Of a stretch of DNA of 64,000 bases, positions 39,539 through 48,647 are shown in pieces. Source of the stretch: Haloimpatiens sp. FM7315 (GTDB taxonomy: Bacteria > Bacillota > Clostridia > Clostridiales > Clostridiaceae); assembly GCA_041861885.1 (NCBI GenBank), contig JBGVUE010000001.1, forward strand, positions 2,158,001 to 2,222,000, given 5' to 3'. How positions within the stretch are numbered: position 1 is the first letter of the stretch; each line of letters starts with the position of its first letter. A program made the translations under genes and the position numbers. The notes under the pieces are model-generated. The model saw only the letters and a list, made by a program, of their open reading frames with translations. It searched no databases and had not been told where the DNA came from.

Positions 39539-40428
39539 TCATATCTTTTCTAATAAGTTTTTCATATCCTTTGGAAGTTCCCTCTCCAAATTAACTATAT
39601 GGCCATCTCTTGGGTGAGGAAAGGATAATTTATAGGCATGTAGCGCCTGTCTTTCTATGTATTCCTTCTCTTCTTTTCCATATAGTACATCACCAAAAAG
39701 TGGATGTCCTATATGACTCATATGTACCCTTATCTGGTGAGTTCTGCCTGTTTCCAAAGTGAGCTTTACTAAATCACCTTTACTGTAACTCTTTATTACT
39801 TCAAAGTGAGTTATGCTCTCTTGTCCTCTTTCATCAACAATTCTATTTATACTATCTCCTCCAGTTCTATAAATAGGCAAGTTTATGGTACCTTTTTTTC
39901 TTTTAAATTTCCATGAACAATTGCATAATAACTTTTCTGAAACTCAGCCATATTCATATCTCTAGCTAAAGCCATGTGAGAAAATTGATTTTTAGCAACT
40001 AATATAAGACCTGAGGTATCCATATCTAGTCTACTTACTAATCTAACAATGCAATTCTCACCTTTTTCCATGAAATAGTTTAAAAGTCCATTAGATAAAG
40101 TACCTTTAGGATATGATTTTGTAGGGTGTACAACCATATTAGGTGCTTTATTTAACACAATTACATCTAAATCCTCATAGACAATATCTAAATCCATTTT
40201 TTCTGGTATTATATTTTGTTCTTCTTTTTTGTTTATTTTAATTTCAATTATATCCCCAACCTTTGTTTTGTTATTTAGCCTTGCCTTTTCACCATTTACC
40301 TTTATTCTTTCATCTTTTATTGCCTTAGTTATAAACCTACTTGATAATTTAGGTATTTCTCTCAAATATATTCTTAGCTTAATTTCTTCTTCACCATCTT
40401 TTACTTTGTATTTTATAATATTATCCAT
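39539..40428 (-). CDS. RluD-type pseudouridine synthase (one frame break)
   Basis: RNA pseudouridine synthase with an N-terminal S4 domain (LSSRFITKAIKDERIKVNGE) and the RluA/RluD catalytic domain; the catalytic Asp lies in VSRLDMDTSGL and KLTLETGRTHQIRVHM is the second signature. Length is about 297 residues. One base is missing near 39890, where the frame jumps; restoring it joins HGNLKEKKG to INLPIYRTGG. AAGGAG precedes the ATG. The exact target (23S rRNA or other) cannot be fixed from sequence. Confidence 0.9.
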
Positions 40429-40474
40429 ATTTTATCTCCTTAAATTTATATAATTATAAAGACATCATCTAAAT

Positions 40475-40511
40475 AAAATAAAGACCATGTATAAAACACA
40501 GCCTTTATTTT
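40475..40511 (-). terminator. AT-rich hairpin after the LCP gene
   Basis: Arms AAAATAAAG / CTTTATTTT around a 19-base loop, 3 bases after the stop of the LCP gene. The stem is AT-rich, so this is only a moderate terminator candidate. Confidence 0.5.
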
Positions 40512-40513
40512 CA

Positions 40514-41794
40514 TTATTTAATATACTCGTGGTCTTCTCCTAAAATAACAGTAACATCACAATCATCTTGAGAATCCATATTCTTATCAACATTATCAAT
40601 CTTAAACTCTCTTTTTATACTGCGAATTGAATCATCATCAATTTCCTTATGAAAAATAATTTTTGATTCAGTAGATTTCTCCCCATTTCCAACTTCTACA
40701 GATCCATATCCTTTTTTATTTATATATTCTTTAAAATTAGAAGCAAGTCCGCTTTTACTTGTTCCATTAATAACTTTTATTTTTAGAGATTCTATATCTA
40801 TTGACATAGGTTTTGATCCTCTTAAAATTTTTAAAACTTCTAAATTTTTATTCTCATCATATATAAAATAAGAAATTTTAGATATGTATTTGCCATCACC
40901 CTGCAAAGTAGTCATATTGATATTTGCCTTATCAACCTTAGTTACACCCATTCCATAAGATAACATTTCAGTAGGTGACATATTAGTCTTCACATATTTA
41001 GATGTTATGTCTAGTATGTTTTTTAGTTTAAATACTATACTAGGACTTTTAACTTTATCTATAACTTTCTCAATAAAAAGATGTTGATTTTTTATTCTTC
41101 CTAAGTCTCCATCAGCAAAACCAGCACCATTGTTATTTTTTCTCCACCTAAAAACTCTTCCGCTTTTTTTCCGTCTAAATGAGTAACTGTACCTTTCTCA
41201 AAATGTATATGTAAATTTTGTGCATCGTCATCATAATTCATATTTCTTTCAATTGGCATATCAACGCCACCTATGGCATCTATCACCTGTCTAAAGCCTT
41301 CGTAATCTAATCTAACGTAATAGTTTATATCTATATCTAGCAATGATTCAACTGAATCTATAGCACCTTTAATGCCATTTATAGCATGTGCATTATTAAT
41401 TTTTTCTGTTCTGCCATTAATTTCAACCTTTGTATCTCTAGGAACAGATACAATTTGTGCACTCTTTTCAGCGGGATCATAGTGTATAACTAACATAGTA
41501 TCTGTTCGTTTTGGGACATTATCGCCTTTTAATTTTGGGTCACCTATATCTACTCCCATTAAAAGTACATTTATAGGATCATTCTTCTTTACCTCAGCAG
41601 TTTCTATTTGCTCTTTATCTTTATTTCCTTCTATATTTTTTCCCATTTTAAATAGAGAATAATAGGAATAAGCACCAAAAGCTATAAGACCTATTATTAA
41701 AATTGTGAATAAACCTAAAAAAGCTTCAAAACGCCATGCGTACTAGACGGTTTTTTATCTTTTGAATTTTTTTACTATTTTTATTCCTTGTCAT
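40514..41794 (-). CDS. LytR-CpsA-Psr (LCP) family cell-wall protein (frame breaks)
   Basis: LCP enzymes attach teichoic acids or polysaccharides to peptidoglycan. Parts: a short cytoplasmic basic start (MTRNKNSKKIQKIK), one membrane helix (FTILIIGLIAFGAYSYYSL), the catalytic LCP domain with RTDTMLVIHYDP, SVPRDTKVEI, INNAHAINGIKGAI and GVDMPIE, and a C-terminal LytR_C domain with IKVINGTSKSGLASNFKEYI. The frame breaks near 41745 and near 41146; between the pieces the homology is unbroken (GAGFADGDLGRIKNQHL). The start is ATG 41792-41794 within the end of yqeK, after GGTGGG. Confidence 0.85.
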
Positions 41795-42379
41795 CACTGT
41801 CCCACCTTTTAAATTTTTTAAAATCATATAGTTTCTTGCAAATATTGTATCCTTATGCAAAAGACCCTTCTTTGCAATTACATAATTTATAGTACTATCA
41901 AAAGCTTTAATTACTGCTTCATCAAGATTTTCAAAGGCTAATTCTCTAATACTGTCAACTCCATGAAATTCTCTAGACGGCTCAATAAAATCAGATAAAT
42001 ATATTATTTTCTCTAAAATAGACATATTCTCTTTTCCTGTAGTATGACACTTTATTGCATTTAATATATCTAAATCTTCCACCTTCATGATGTTTTTAGC
42101 TATTATAGCTCCAGCAAAACCATGCAATAGTTGCAGGTTATTTTTTGTAACTTCATCTAATTTAAACTTTTCCTTTTTTACAAGGTCTAGTAATTTTTCA
42201 TCACTTAAATTTTTAGCACAATCATGGATGAGACCTGCAATTCTCGCTTTATTCATTATAGACTCATCATATACTGATGCCAATTTCTGAGCTACATCTC
42301 TAACTCCTATACTATGTATAAATCTTTCTTCTTTTAAGTTATCCTTTAGATAACCTATCATAGTATCTTCGTTCCACAT
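41781..42379 (-). CDS. yqeK: HD-domain hydrolase YqeK (probable Ap4A hydrolase)
   Basis: YqeK proteins symmetrically hydrolyse Ap4A to ADP. The HD residues are in RFIHSIGVRDVA, GLIHDCAKNL, LLHGFAGAI and KCHTTGKENMS, with YLSDFIEPSREF. The start is ATG 42377-42379 after GGAGTG. Length is about 199 residues if one A is added in the A6 run near 41821, ending in WDSDDKE and overlapping the LCP start; without it the frame runs into the LCP gene. It lies 11 bases after nadD, the usual order. Confidence 0.9.
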
Positions 42380-42390
42380 AATTGTCACTC

Positions 42391-42993
42391 CTAAATATAT
42401 AAATTGTTTTCTCTTATATAAGTATCAACTCCATTAGGTAGTATGTAATATACTTTTTCACCTTTCCCAATCATCTCTCTTATATAAGTAGAGGAAATGT
42501 CCAGTATTGGTATATCCAGAAATTCTATCTTTTTATTATATTTATTTTCAACAAAGCTCTTTCTATCTAATATATCATAAATATTATACCCAGGTCTATT
42601 AAAAACAATAAATTTACATTTTGATAATATTTTCGAAACATTTTTCCACTTTTCTATATCCATTAAACAATCTACACCTGTTATAAAATACCATTTAGTG
42701 TTTTTTTCTAATTCATTAAAGAAATCAAGGGTTTCGTATGTATAACTTAACCCTTGCTTTTTTATTTCATAATCATTAATAGAAAATCTATCTTCATTTT
42801 CTATAGCTTTTTTTACCATATCATATCTAAGTTTCGAATCCGTTACTTTTTTATTATCTTTATGGGGCGGATTCCCACTTGGTACAAAAATTATCTCATC
42901 TAATTTTAAATCATATAAAGCCTTGTAGGCTATATGCAAATGGCCTATGTGAATTGGGTCAAAAGTCCCACCAAAAATTGCCTTTTTCTTCAT
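42391..42993 (-). CDS. nadD: Nicotinate-nucleotide adenylyltransferase
   Basis: Adds AMP to nicotinate mononucleotide in NAD synthesis. It has 200 residues. The nucleotidyltransferase motif GGTFDPIHIGHLHIAY is near residue 8, and ISSTYIREMIGKG is the C-terminal signature. The frame is intact. It lies between yhbY and yqeK. Confidence 0.96.
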   Translation of the reverse strand: MKKKAIFGGTFDPIHIGHLHIAYKALYDLKLDEIIFVPSGNPPHKDNKKVTDSKLRYDMVKKAIENEDRFSINDYEIKKQGLSYTYETLDFFNELEKNTKWYFITGVDCLMDIEKWKNVSKILSKCKFIVFNRPGYNIYDILDRKSFVENKYNKKIEFLDIPILDISSTYIREMIGKGEKVYYILPNGVDTYIRENNLYI

Positions 42994-43072
42994 AATACCT
43001 TCTTCTTTCCTATTTGATTAAAAAATATATTTTTGAATCAAAACCGAATCTATATCTTGGCATTAACATCTA

Positions 43073-43366
43073 TTATTTTGGCAACTCAATTTTTGATTTA
43101 TTTTTAGATTTTTTATATAAAACGAACTTGCTTCCTATAGCTTGAATTCCTTCGCAATCAATAGCCTCACAAATATTATCTGAAGCTTCTCTAGCTGTAA
43201 AATCACTATTATTTAAAACCTTTAATTTAATTATCTCTCTTGCTTCTAAAGCATCTTCTACTTGCTTTAAAAAAGCCTCATTAATTCCGCCCTTTCCAAC
43301 TTGAAATATTGGCTCAATACTGTTTGCAAGGCCCCTTAAAAAGCTTCTCTGTTTACTTGTTATCAT
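43073..43366 (-). CDS. yhbY: YhbY/CRS1 RNA-binding protein
   Basis: Protein of 97 residues with the CRM fold: SKQRSFLRGLANSIEPIFQVG and the GxxG loop in VGKGGINEAF. It associates with pre-50S particles in other bacteria. It follows obg by 12 bases and precedes nadD, the normal order in Firmicutes. Confidence 0.93.
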   Translation of the reverse strand: MITSKQRSFLRGLANSIEPIFQVGKGGINEAFLKQVEDALEAREIIKLKVLNNSDFTAREASDNICEAIDCEGIQAIGSKFVLYKKSKNKSKIELPK

Positions 43367-43378
43367 ATATTAATCCTC

Positions 43379-44659
43379 CTAGTCTAAGAACTCAAATTCA
43401 AAGTCATTTAATCTTACTATTTCTCCATCATTTATACCCATTTCCTTAAGTTCTGCAAATATACCCTTGTTTTTTAGAACTTTATGAAAATATCTAAGTG
43501 AATCTGGATCTTTTACATTAACTGCTGTTAAAAGTCTATCGATAAATGACCCTTCAACAACATACGCTCCATCATTTTCATCCACTCTTATAGTATAAGT
43601 GAATCTCTTTTCTTCTGCTTTAAATAATTCCTCTTCAGGTATATATAGCTCTTTAACAGGTATTGTGCTTAGAATTCTAGCGCTCTCTTTCATAAGCTCA
43701 TCTACCCCTTCTTTAGTAGCTGCAGATATTTTGAATACTTTATCAAAGCCCATTTTTTTCAATTCAGACTTGAATTCATTGTATACCTCATCATCATAAA
43801 GCATATCACTCTTATTAGCTGCAACTATTTGAGGTCTATCCCATAATTTAACGCTATATTTTTTCAATTCTTCATTTATCTTTTTAAAATCTTCTAAAGC
43901 ATTTCTTCCTTCTACTCCAGATATATCAACAACATGTATTAAAAGTCTAGTTCTTTCAATATGTCTTAAAAACTGAAGTCCAAGACCTGTTCCCTCAGCT
44001 GCTCCCTCTATTATACCTGGAATATCCGCCATTACAAAAGCAGGTGCTTCCGGAACAGAAACCACACCTAAATTAGGTTTTAGTGTAGTAAAATGATAAT
44101 TTGCAATTTTAGGCTTAGCTTTAGATACCATAGACAGAAGAGTTGATTTTCCTACGTTAGGGAACCCTATAAGACCAACATCAGCTAGTAATTTTAATTC
44201 TAACTGTACAAATCTATCTTCTCCCGGCATACCAGGCTCTGCAAATCTCGGTGCTTGCCTAGTCGGAGTAGCAAACTTGGCGTTTCCTTTTCCGCCTTTT
44301 CCACCCTTTGCCACAACATAAGAATCTCCCTCATGAGCTAAATCAGCCATTATCTTCTTTGTATCAAAATCTCTTACAATAGTTCCTACAGGAACTTTTA
44401 TATAAAGATTTTTACCATCTTTGCCATAACACTTGCTATTAGAACCGTTATCTCCAGGTTCAGCTACATATTTTCTCTTATATGTAAAATCTAATAGTGT
44501 GGTTAATTGTGATTCCGCAATTAAAATAACATCTCCACCACGTCCACCATCTCCGCCATCAGGTCCACCTAGTGCTACATATTTTTCTCTTCTAAAGGAA
44601 ATAGCCCCATCTCCGCCTTTTCCTGATTTAACAAATATTTTTGCCATATCTACAAACAT
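43379..44659 (-). CDS. obgE: GTPase Obg
   Basis: Essential GTPase in 50S assembly and stress response. Order: glycine-rich Obg domain ([18 protein letters not shown]), G domain with [11 protein letters not shown] (G1), DIPGIIEGA (G3) and NKSD (G4), and the C-terminal OCT domain. I use ATG 44657-44659 after AAGGTGAAAG; length is 426 residues. The frame is intact. It is downstream of the Spo0B-like gene, as obg is in Bacillus. Confidence 0.97.
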   Translation of the reverse strand: MFVDMAKIFVKSGKGGDGAISFRREKYVALGGPDGGDGGRGGDVILIAESQLTTLLDFTYKRKYVAEPGDNGSNSKCYGKDGKNLYIKVPVGTIVRDFDTKKIMADLAHEGDSYVVAKGGKGGKGNAKFATPTRQAPRFAEPGMPGEDRFVQLELKLLADVGLIGFPNVGKSTLLSMVSKAKPKIANYHFTTLKPNLGVVSVPEAPAFVMADIPGIIEGAAEGTGLGLQFLRHIERTRLLIHVVDISGVEGRNALEDFKKINEELKKYSVKLWDRPQIVAANKSDMLYDDEVYNEFKSELKKMGFDKVFKISAATKEGVDELMKESARILSTIPVKELYIPEEELFKAEEKRFTYTIRVDENDGAYVVEGSFIDRLLTAVNVKDPDSLRYFHKVLKNKGIFAELKEMGINDGEIVRLNDFEFEFLD

Positions 44660-44699
44660 TTCTTTCACCTTACCTTAATATTATATTTCTTTCAAATCT

Positions 44700-45248
44700 T
44701 TAACACTGAGAAAGACAAAGAATTTTATAGGCAACATTATCTTCATAAACACATTTATGTAATTTTACATTTTCCATGTTTATATCAACTTCATCCCACT
44801 CGTCCAGCCAGTTTAATTCCTCTACTAATTCTTCGCTATTCCCTATAAATAGATTTTTACCCTTTTCATCCTCGTACAAATATATATAAACAAACTTAGA
44901 TTTGATATTTTCAATGTCATTAAATATATTATTTACTAAATTAATTTTTTTATCATAATCCACTTCAAAAATTGACTTGTCTAAATGATCTATCTCAACA
45001 TCTAATACTACCTCAACATCTCTTTTCCATAAATCCATTAAGGAATTTTCAAAACACAGTGCTAAATAATTATCTCCTAAATTATAAAATACACTAAGGA
45101 TTTCATTCCTTTTACTCATATTTCTTATGTAATCTTTCGCTTCTTTAATCTTATCTATTTGCAAATACCCATATATTATTTGCAAATCATTCATAAAATC
45201 ATGTCTTCTAATTCTAAGTAATGTTACCAAATCATCAATATTCCCCAC
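44700..45248 (-). CDS. Spo0B-like phosphotransferase (SPOB_a domain)
   Basis: Protein of 182 residues. The first helix has the pattern RIRRHDFMNDLQIIYGYLQ, with His near residue 16, closely like the phosphoryl-accepting helix of Bacillus Spo0B (also found in DcuS/CitA-type kinases), followed by a second helix of a helical hairpin. The rest (about 80-182) resembles a degenerate kinase-type domain without obvious ATP-binding N, G1 or G2 boxes. It lies between rpmA and obg, the place of spo0B in Bacillus. Clostridia are generally thought to phosphorylate Spo0A directly, so the role here is open. Confidence 0.8.
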   Translation of the reverse strand: MGNIDDLVTLLRIRRHDFMNDLQIIYGYLQIDKIKEAKDYIRNMSKRNEILSVFYNLGDNYLALCFENSLMDLWKRDVEVVLDVEIDHLDKSIFEVDYDKKINLVNNIFNDIENIKSKFVYIYLYEDEKGKNLFIGNSEELVEELNWLDEWDEVDINMENVKLHKCVYEDNVAYKILCLSQC

Positions 45249-45273
45249 AATTTTACCTCCACAGATAGATTTT

Positions 45274-45300
45274 AAAAAAGCACCCCTTAGGGTGCCTTAA
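45274..45300 (-). terminator. Terminator after rpmA
   Basis: Stem GCACCC / GGGTGC (extended by flanking A-T pairs) with a four-base loop and TTTTTT on the minus strand. It follows the rpmA stop, so the ribosomal genes can be expressed above the Spo0B-like and obg genes. Confidence 0.88.
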
Positions 45301-45301
45301 A

Positions 45302-45598
45302 CTATTCAGCGATTTCTAGATCAACTGGGTAAATACTTGCTTTTTTCTTATCTTTACCCACTCTTTCATATTTAACTACTCCATCTATTTTAGCAAAAAG
45401 AGTATCATCTCCGCCTCTTCCTACATTAAGACCTGGATGAATTTTTGTTCCCCTTTGTCTAACTAGTATATTACCAGCTAAAACAAATTGTCCATCTGCA
45501 CATTTAGTTCCAAGTCTCTTAGATTCACTGTCTCTTCCGTTCTTAGAACTACCAACTCCTTTTTTATGAGCTAGTAATTGTAAATTAACTAACAACAT
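45302..45598 (-). CDS. rpmA: 50S ribosomal protein L27
   Basis: Protein of 98 residues. It carries the Firmicutes-type N-terminal extension MLLVNLQLL before the mature start AHKKGVGSS. In Staphylococcus aureus this extension (ending NLQFF) is removed by the Prp protease, and the gene for Prp is directly upstream here. The motif here ends LL instead of FF. The rest, [20 protein letters not shown] and [20 protein letters not shown], is typical L27. It is third in rplU-prp-rpmA. Confidence 0.97.
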   Translation of the reverse strand: MLLVNLQLLAHKKGVGSSKNGRDSESKRLGTKCADGQFVLAGNILVRQRGTKIHPGLNVGRGGDDTLFAKIDGVVKYERVGKDKKKASIYPVDLEIAE

Positions 45599-45602
45599 GA
45601 GC

Positions 45603-45929
45603 TTACACCTCCTCTTCGAACACTTTTATATAATCACCGTAATTACTTTCAATATTTCTTAGACCTAAAAGCAAAGTTTTCATCAAGACTTGACATTCTT
45701 CTATATCATCTAAAGAATTATTCTCTAAACTTATAAGTATCCTTCCCTCATCTGCAATGCAATTTGCCTTGACTTTCAGCACATTTAATATCCCGTCTCC
45801 AATAGAGCAAGATATAGCAGTAACTGCACTACAAACCACATCAGAGCCTGCCTCAGAATATCCAGAATGACCCTTAAGGCTAATTGAAACTATGTTTCCA
45901 TTACAAGCCTTAGATTTCACATTAATCAT
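45603..45929 (-). CDS. prp: Ribosomal-processing cysteine protease Prp
   Basis: Protein of 108 residues of the YsxB/Prp family. The catalytic His is in [13 protein letters not shown] and the catalytic Cys in [13 protein letters not shown]. It cleaves the N-terminal extension of L27. It lies between rplU and rpmA (2 and 4 bases of spacing), as in most Firmicutes, so enzyme and substrate are co-expressed. Confidence 0.95.
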   Translation of the reverse strand: MINVKSKACNGNIVSISLKGHSGYSEAGSDVVCSAVTAISCSIGDGILNVLKVKANCIADEGRILISLENNSLDDIEECQVLMKTLLLGLRNIESNYGDYIKVFEEEV

Positions 45930-45931
45930 GA

Positions 45932-46243
45932 TTATGCTTCTATTGCTTCTATTTGTAACTTAGTGAATGGTTGTCTGTGGCCTTGTTTTTTTCTGAAATG
46001 CTTCTTAGGTTTGTATTTAAATACAATAACCTTTTTAGCTTTTCCTTGTTCAAGTACTTTAGCTACTACTTTAGCACCTTCAACTACAGGCTTTCCAACA
46101 ACTACATTTCCGTCCTTGCTTACTACAAGAACTTCTGTTAATTCTACTGTAGAATCAACCTCAGCGTCTAATTTTTCAACAAATACAACATCTCCTTGAG
46201 ATACTTTGTATTGTTTTCCTCCTGTTGCTACAACTGCGTACAT
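45932..46243 (-). CDS. rplU: 50S ribosomal protein L21
   Basis: Protein of 103 residues, starting [18 protein letters not shown] and ending [19 protein letters not shown], a clear L21. It is first in the operon, behind an L21 leader RNA and a sigma-A promoter, with a GAGGAGGTG ribosome site. Confidence 0.97.
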   Translation of the reverse strand: MYAVVATGGKQYKVSQGDVVFVEKLDAEVDSTVELTEVLVVSKDGNVVVGKPVVEGAKVVAKVLEQGKAKKVIVFKYKPKKHFRKKQGHRQPFTKLQIEAIEA

Positions 46244-46245
46244 AA

Positions 46246-46327
46246 AAATACACCTCCTCGATCCAGTCTCGCCATCAAAGGCACGCTTTTAACGATTTAA
46301 AGCCTTATCTGTGCGGTCTACAAAAGC
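46246..46327 (-). ncRNA. L21 leader RNA
   Basis: Between promoter and rplU, the RNA contains GTAGACCGCACAGATAAGGC, then CGTGCCTTTGATGGCGAGAC, then TGGATCGAGGAGGTG at the ribosome site. This matches the known ribosomal protein L21 leader found in Firmicutes, which is thought to let L21 control its own operon. Stem limits were judged by eye. Confidence 0.8.
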
Positions 46328-46328
46328 C

Positions 46329-46357
46329 ATTTTATCATATATAACTATGTTTGTAAA
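46329..46357 (-). promoter_or_regulatory. Promoter of rplU-prp-rpmA
   Basis: On the minus strand, TTTACA (46352-46357), 17 bases, TAAAAT (46329-46334), directly upstream of the L21 leader. The spacing is ideal and the -35 box is one base off consensus. Confidence 0.7.
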
Positions 46358-46473
46358 GGGATTTTAGTCATAACCTAAAGAAGGTACTACAAATTTGGTT
46401 AATTTCTATTATATTCTTTATAAAAGCAAATTCAAATTTATATACACATGTTCAGTAAATAATAGGCTTTATA

Positions 46474-47921
46474 TTAATTTGAATAATCATATACCTTAAA
46501 AGCCTCCAAATTTTTTCTTTTACTTTCAAAAATTAAAGGCTCAACCTTAAAGACTTCACCCTTTTGTATGTAATTAATGTATACTCTTTTGTCAAAAGCA
46601 TCTATTTCTTTAACAAATTTAATTATGTCCCCTGAAATATCTTTTTTATACTCTTTATCAATTTCAATATATACATTTTCAAGTTTTAGTTGCTCTTCAA
46701 TTTTATATATTTCATTTTTAATTAAAAAAGAAATATAAGATAATTTAATTCTTCTGCCACTTCCCTTGCACCTTGGACATCTTTCATCTATATAGGAATA
46801 TATATCACTATCTGTTCTTTTTCTCTTTATCTGTATAAGTCCAAGCTGTGTAAAAGGATAAACCTTAGTCTTTCTATTATCTCTTTTAAACTCTTCATCT
46901 AAAACTTTAAGTACCTTGTCTTTGTCTTCTTTAGAAAACATATCTATGAAATCTACAACTATAATCCCACTTAAATTTCTTAAAATAACTTGCCTTGCAG
47001 CTTCTTTAGCAGCCTCAAGATTGCTATTTAAAATAGAACTTCTCTTTGTTTCATGTCTTGTATTTTTACCTGAATTAACATCAATTACGTTCATAGCTTC
47101 TGTCTTATTAATTACAATGTATGCCCCTGATTTCAAATATACTTTGTCATTTTTTAACTGAATTATATCTTTTTCAATTCCAAAATAGCTAAATAAATTT
47201 TGTCTTTTATTGTAAATTTCTGCCTTTGTATGTGAGTTTTCATTTTCATAAAGAAATTCTTTTATTTCCAAATAGTATTCCTTATCATTAGTTATTATCT
47301 CATCTAAATCTGTATTAGCCTCTTCTCTTAGGACTCTATAGAAGACTTCACCATTGTCATACAAAAGCTTTGGTTTTAACATATATGGAGCCTTTTTTTG
47401 ATTTTCATATATATATCATATAAAGTTTTTATTTCCCTATTTATACAATCAAAATCCGCATCAAAGCCCCTAGTTCTAACTATAATTCCTACATCTTCCG
47501 GCTTTTTTATATTAGTTAAAAACTCTTTTTTCTTTAACTTATCCTCTATACTTTTAGAAAAATTGATTCTATCATTAAAGGTTGTTATAACGCAGTATAC
47601 CCCTTGTATGCTTATATTGTTAGTAACTTTGGCTCCTTTATCTAAAAGCTCTTCTTTCAATATTTCAACTAATAAGTAGTCACCTTTTTTTAGATTATCT
47701 TTCCTTGAATCTTTAAGGTGCATATAACATTTCTTTTCAAAGCCAATATCAATATATGCACATTCATTTCCAGACACAATGCTCTCTACTATACCTAAAT
47801 ATATTTGCCCAACTTTAGGTTTTAAACTTTTTTCTTGAATAAAAAGCTTTTCTAATTCATTATTTAATTTCAAGGCTATTCTGGTACAATTTTCATTTTT
47901 TTCTATAAAAATGCTTTTCAC
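46474..47921 (-). CDS. rng: Ribonuclease G/E (one frame break)
   Basis: Endoribonuclease of the RNase E/G family, about 483 residues. The S1 domain is near the start (VGQIYLGIVESIV, CAYIDIGFEKKCYMHL); the DNase I-like catalytic part contains MNVIDVNSGKN and IIVVDFIDM with the metal-binding Asp residues; the zinc-link is CPRCKGSG. One A is missing in the A6 run near 47398, which separates the two halves; with it the sequence reads KIKKKAPYMLKPKLLYDNG. It follows the DUF2344 gene by 19 bases. Confidence 0.92.
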
Positions 47922-47940
47922 TCCTTGTCACTCCCAGTAT

Positions 47941-48647
47941 TTATTTAGTCTTAAAGTACTCAAGTAAACTGATTAATTTATCATCCTTATATGTGTATAT
48001 TTCTTTTCTTTGTATTTTAACAAATTTTTCTTTTTCAGCTAACTCAAGATTTTTTTGTATGTACTCAGCTAATAACTGTGGAGATAAATTTTCCTTGCTT
48101 CCACAGCTTGTAAGAACATCTAAAATCAAATTATTGTCTTCAATTTTATAACTTATTTTTTTAATCAAAGGTTTTATGTTTACTTCTCTATCGCCTTTTT
48201 GCTCTTTTTTATTATGTTCCACTCTTTACTACTCAAAAGCTTTTTAAATTCTGCTTCTAAATTTAAGGTTTTTTCAAAAGGTATACTTATAATATGGGAA
48301 GCTGCCTCAACTAATGCCATAGAAGGTGGTAACTTTTTGTCTTCTAAAGCCTTAACTACATCTAAAATTTTAACCCCTCTTGGAGTAACTCCCATTAATT
48401 TATTTTTAATTTCATTTTCATCTACTTCATCCTCAAAATATACATCACAGTATTCAGCTGATGAAAACACTCCAACAGAAAGAGGCTGGGCTATAGATAA
48501 AGCTAAATGAGGATTAAAGCCTTTGGAGTATTCTGCCTTTAAATCTGTTCTTCTTATGATTCTCTGTAAGGTTCTTAAAAAATCTAAATGTGATATGAAT
48601 TTAATTTCATCCTCTTTAGTACACTTAATTAAATATCGCACCTTCAA
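47941..48647 (-). CDS. TIGR03936/DUF2344 family protein (one frame break)
   Basis: Protein of about 235 residues starting MKVRYLIKCTKEDEIKFISH, with TDLKAEYSKGFNPHLALSIA, typical of the DUF2344 family that nearly always travels with the TIGR03960 radical-SAM protein (sometimes fused to it). One A is missing in the A6 run near 48206; the second half then continues KKEQKGDREVNIKPL. It overlaps the upstream radical-SAM gene by 23 bases. Function is unknown; a role in RNA modification has been suggested from the partner's enzyme class. Confidence 0.88.
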
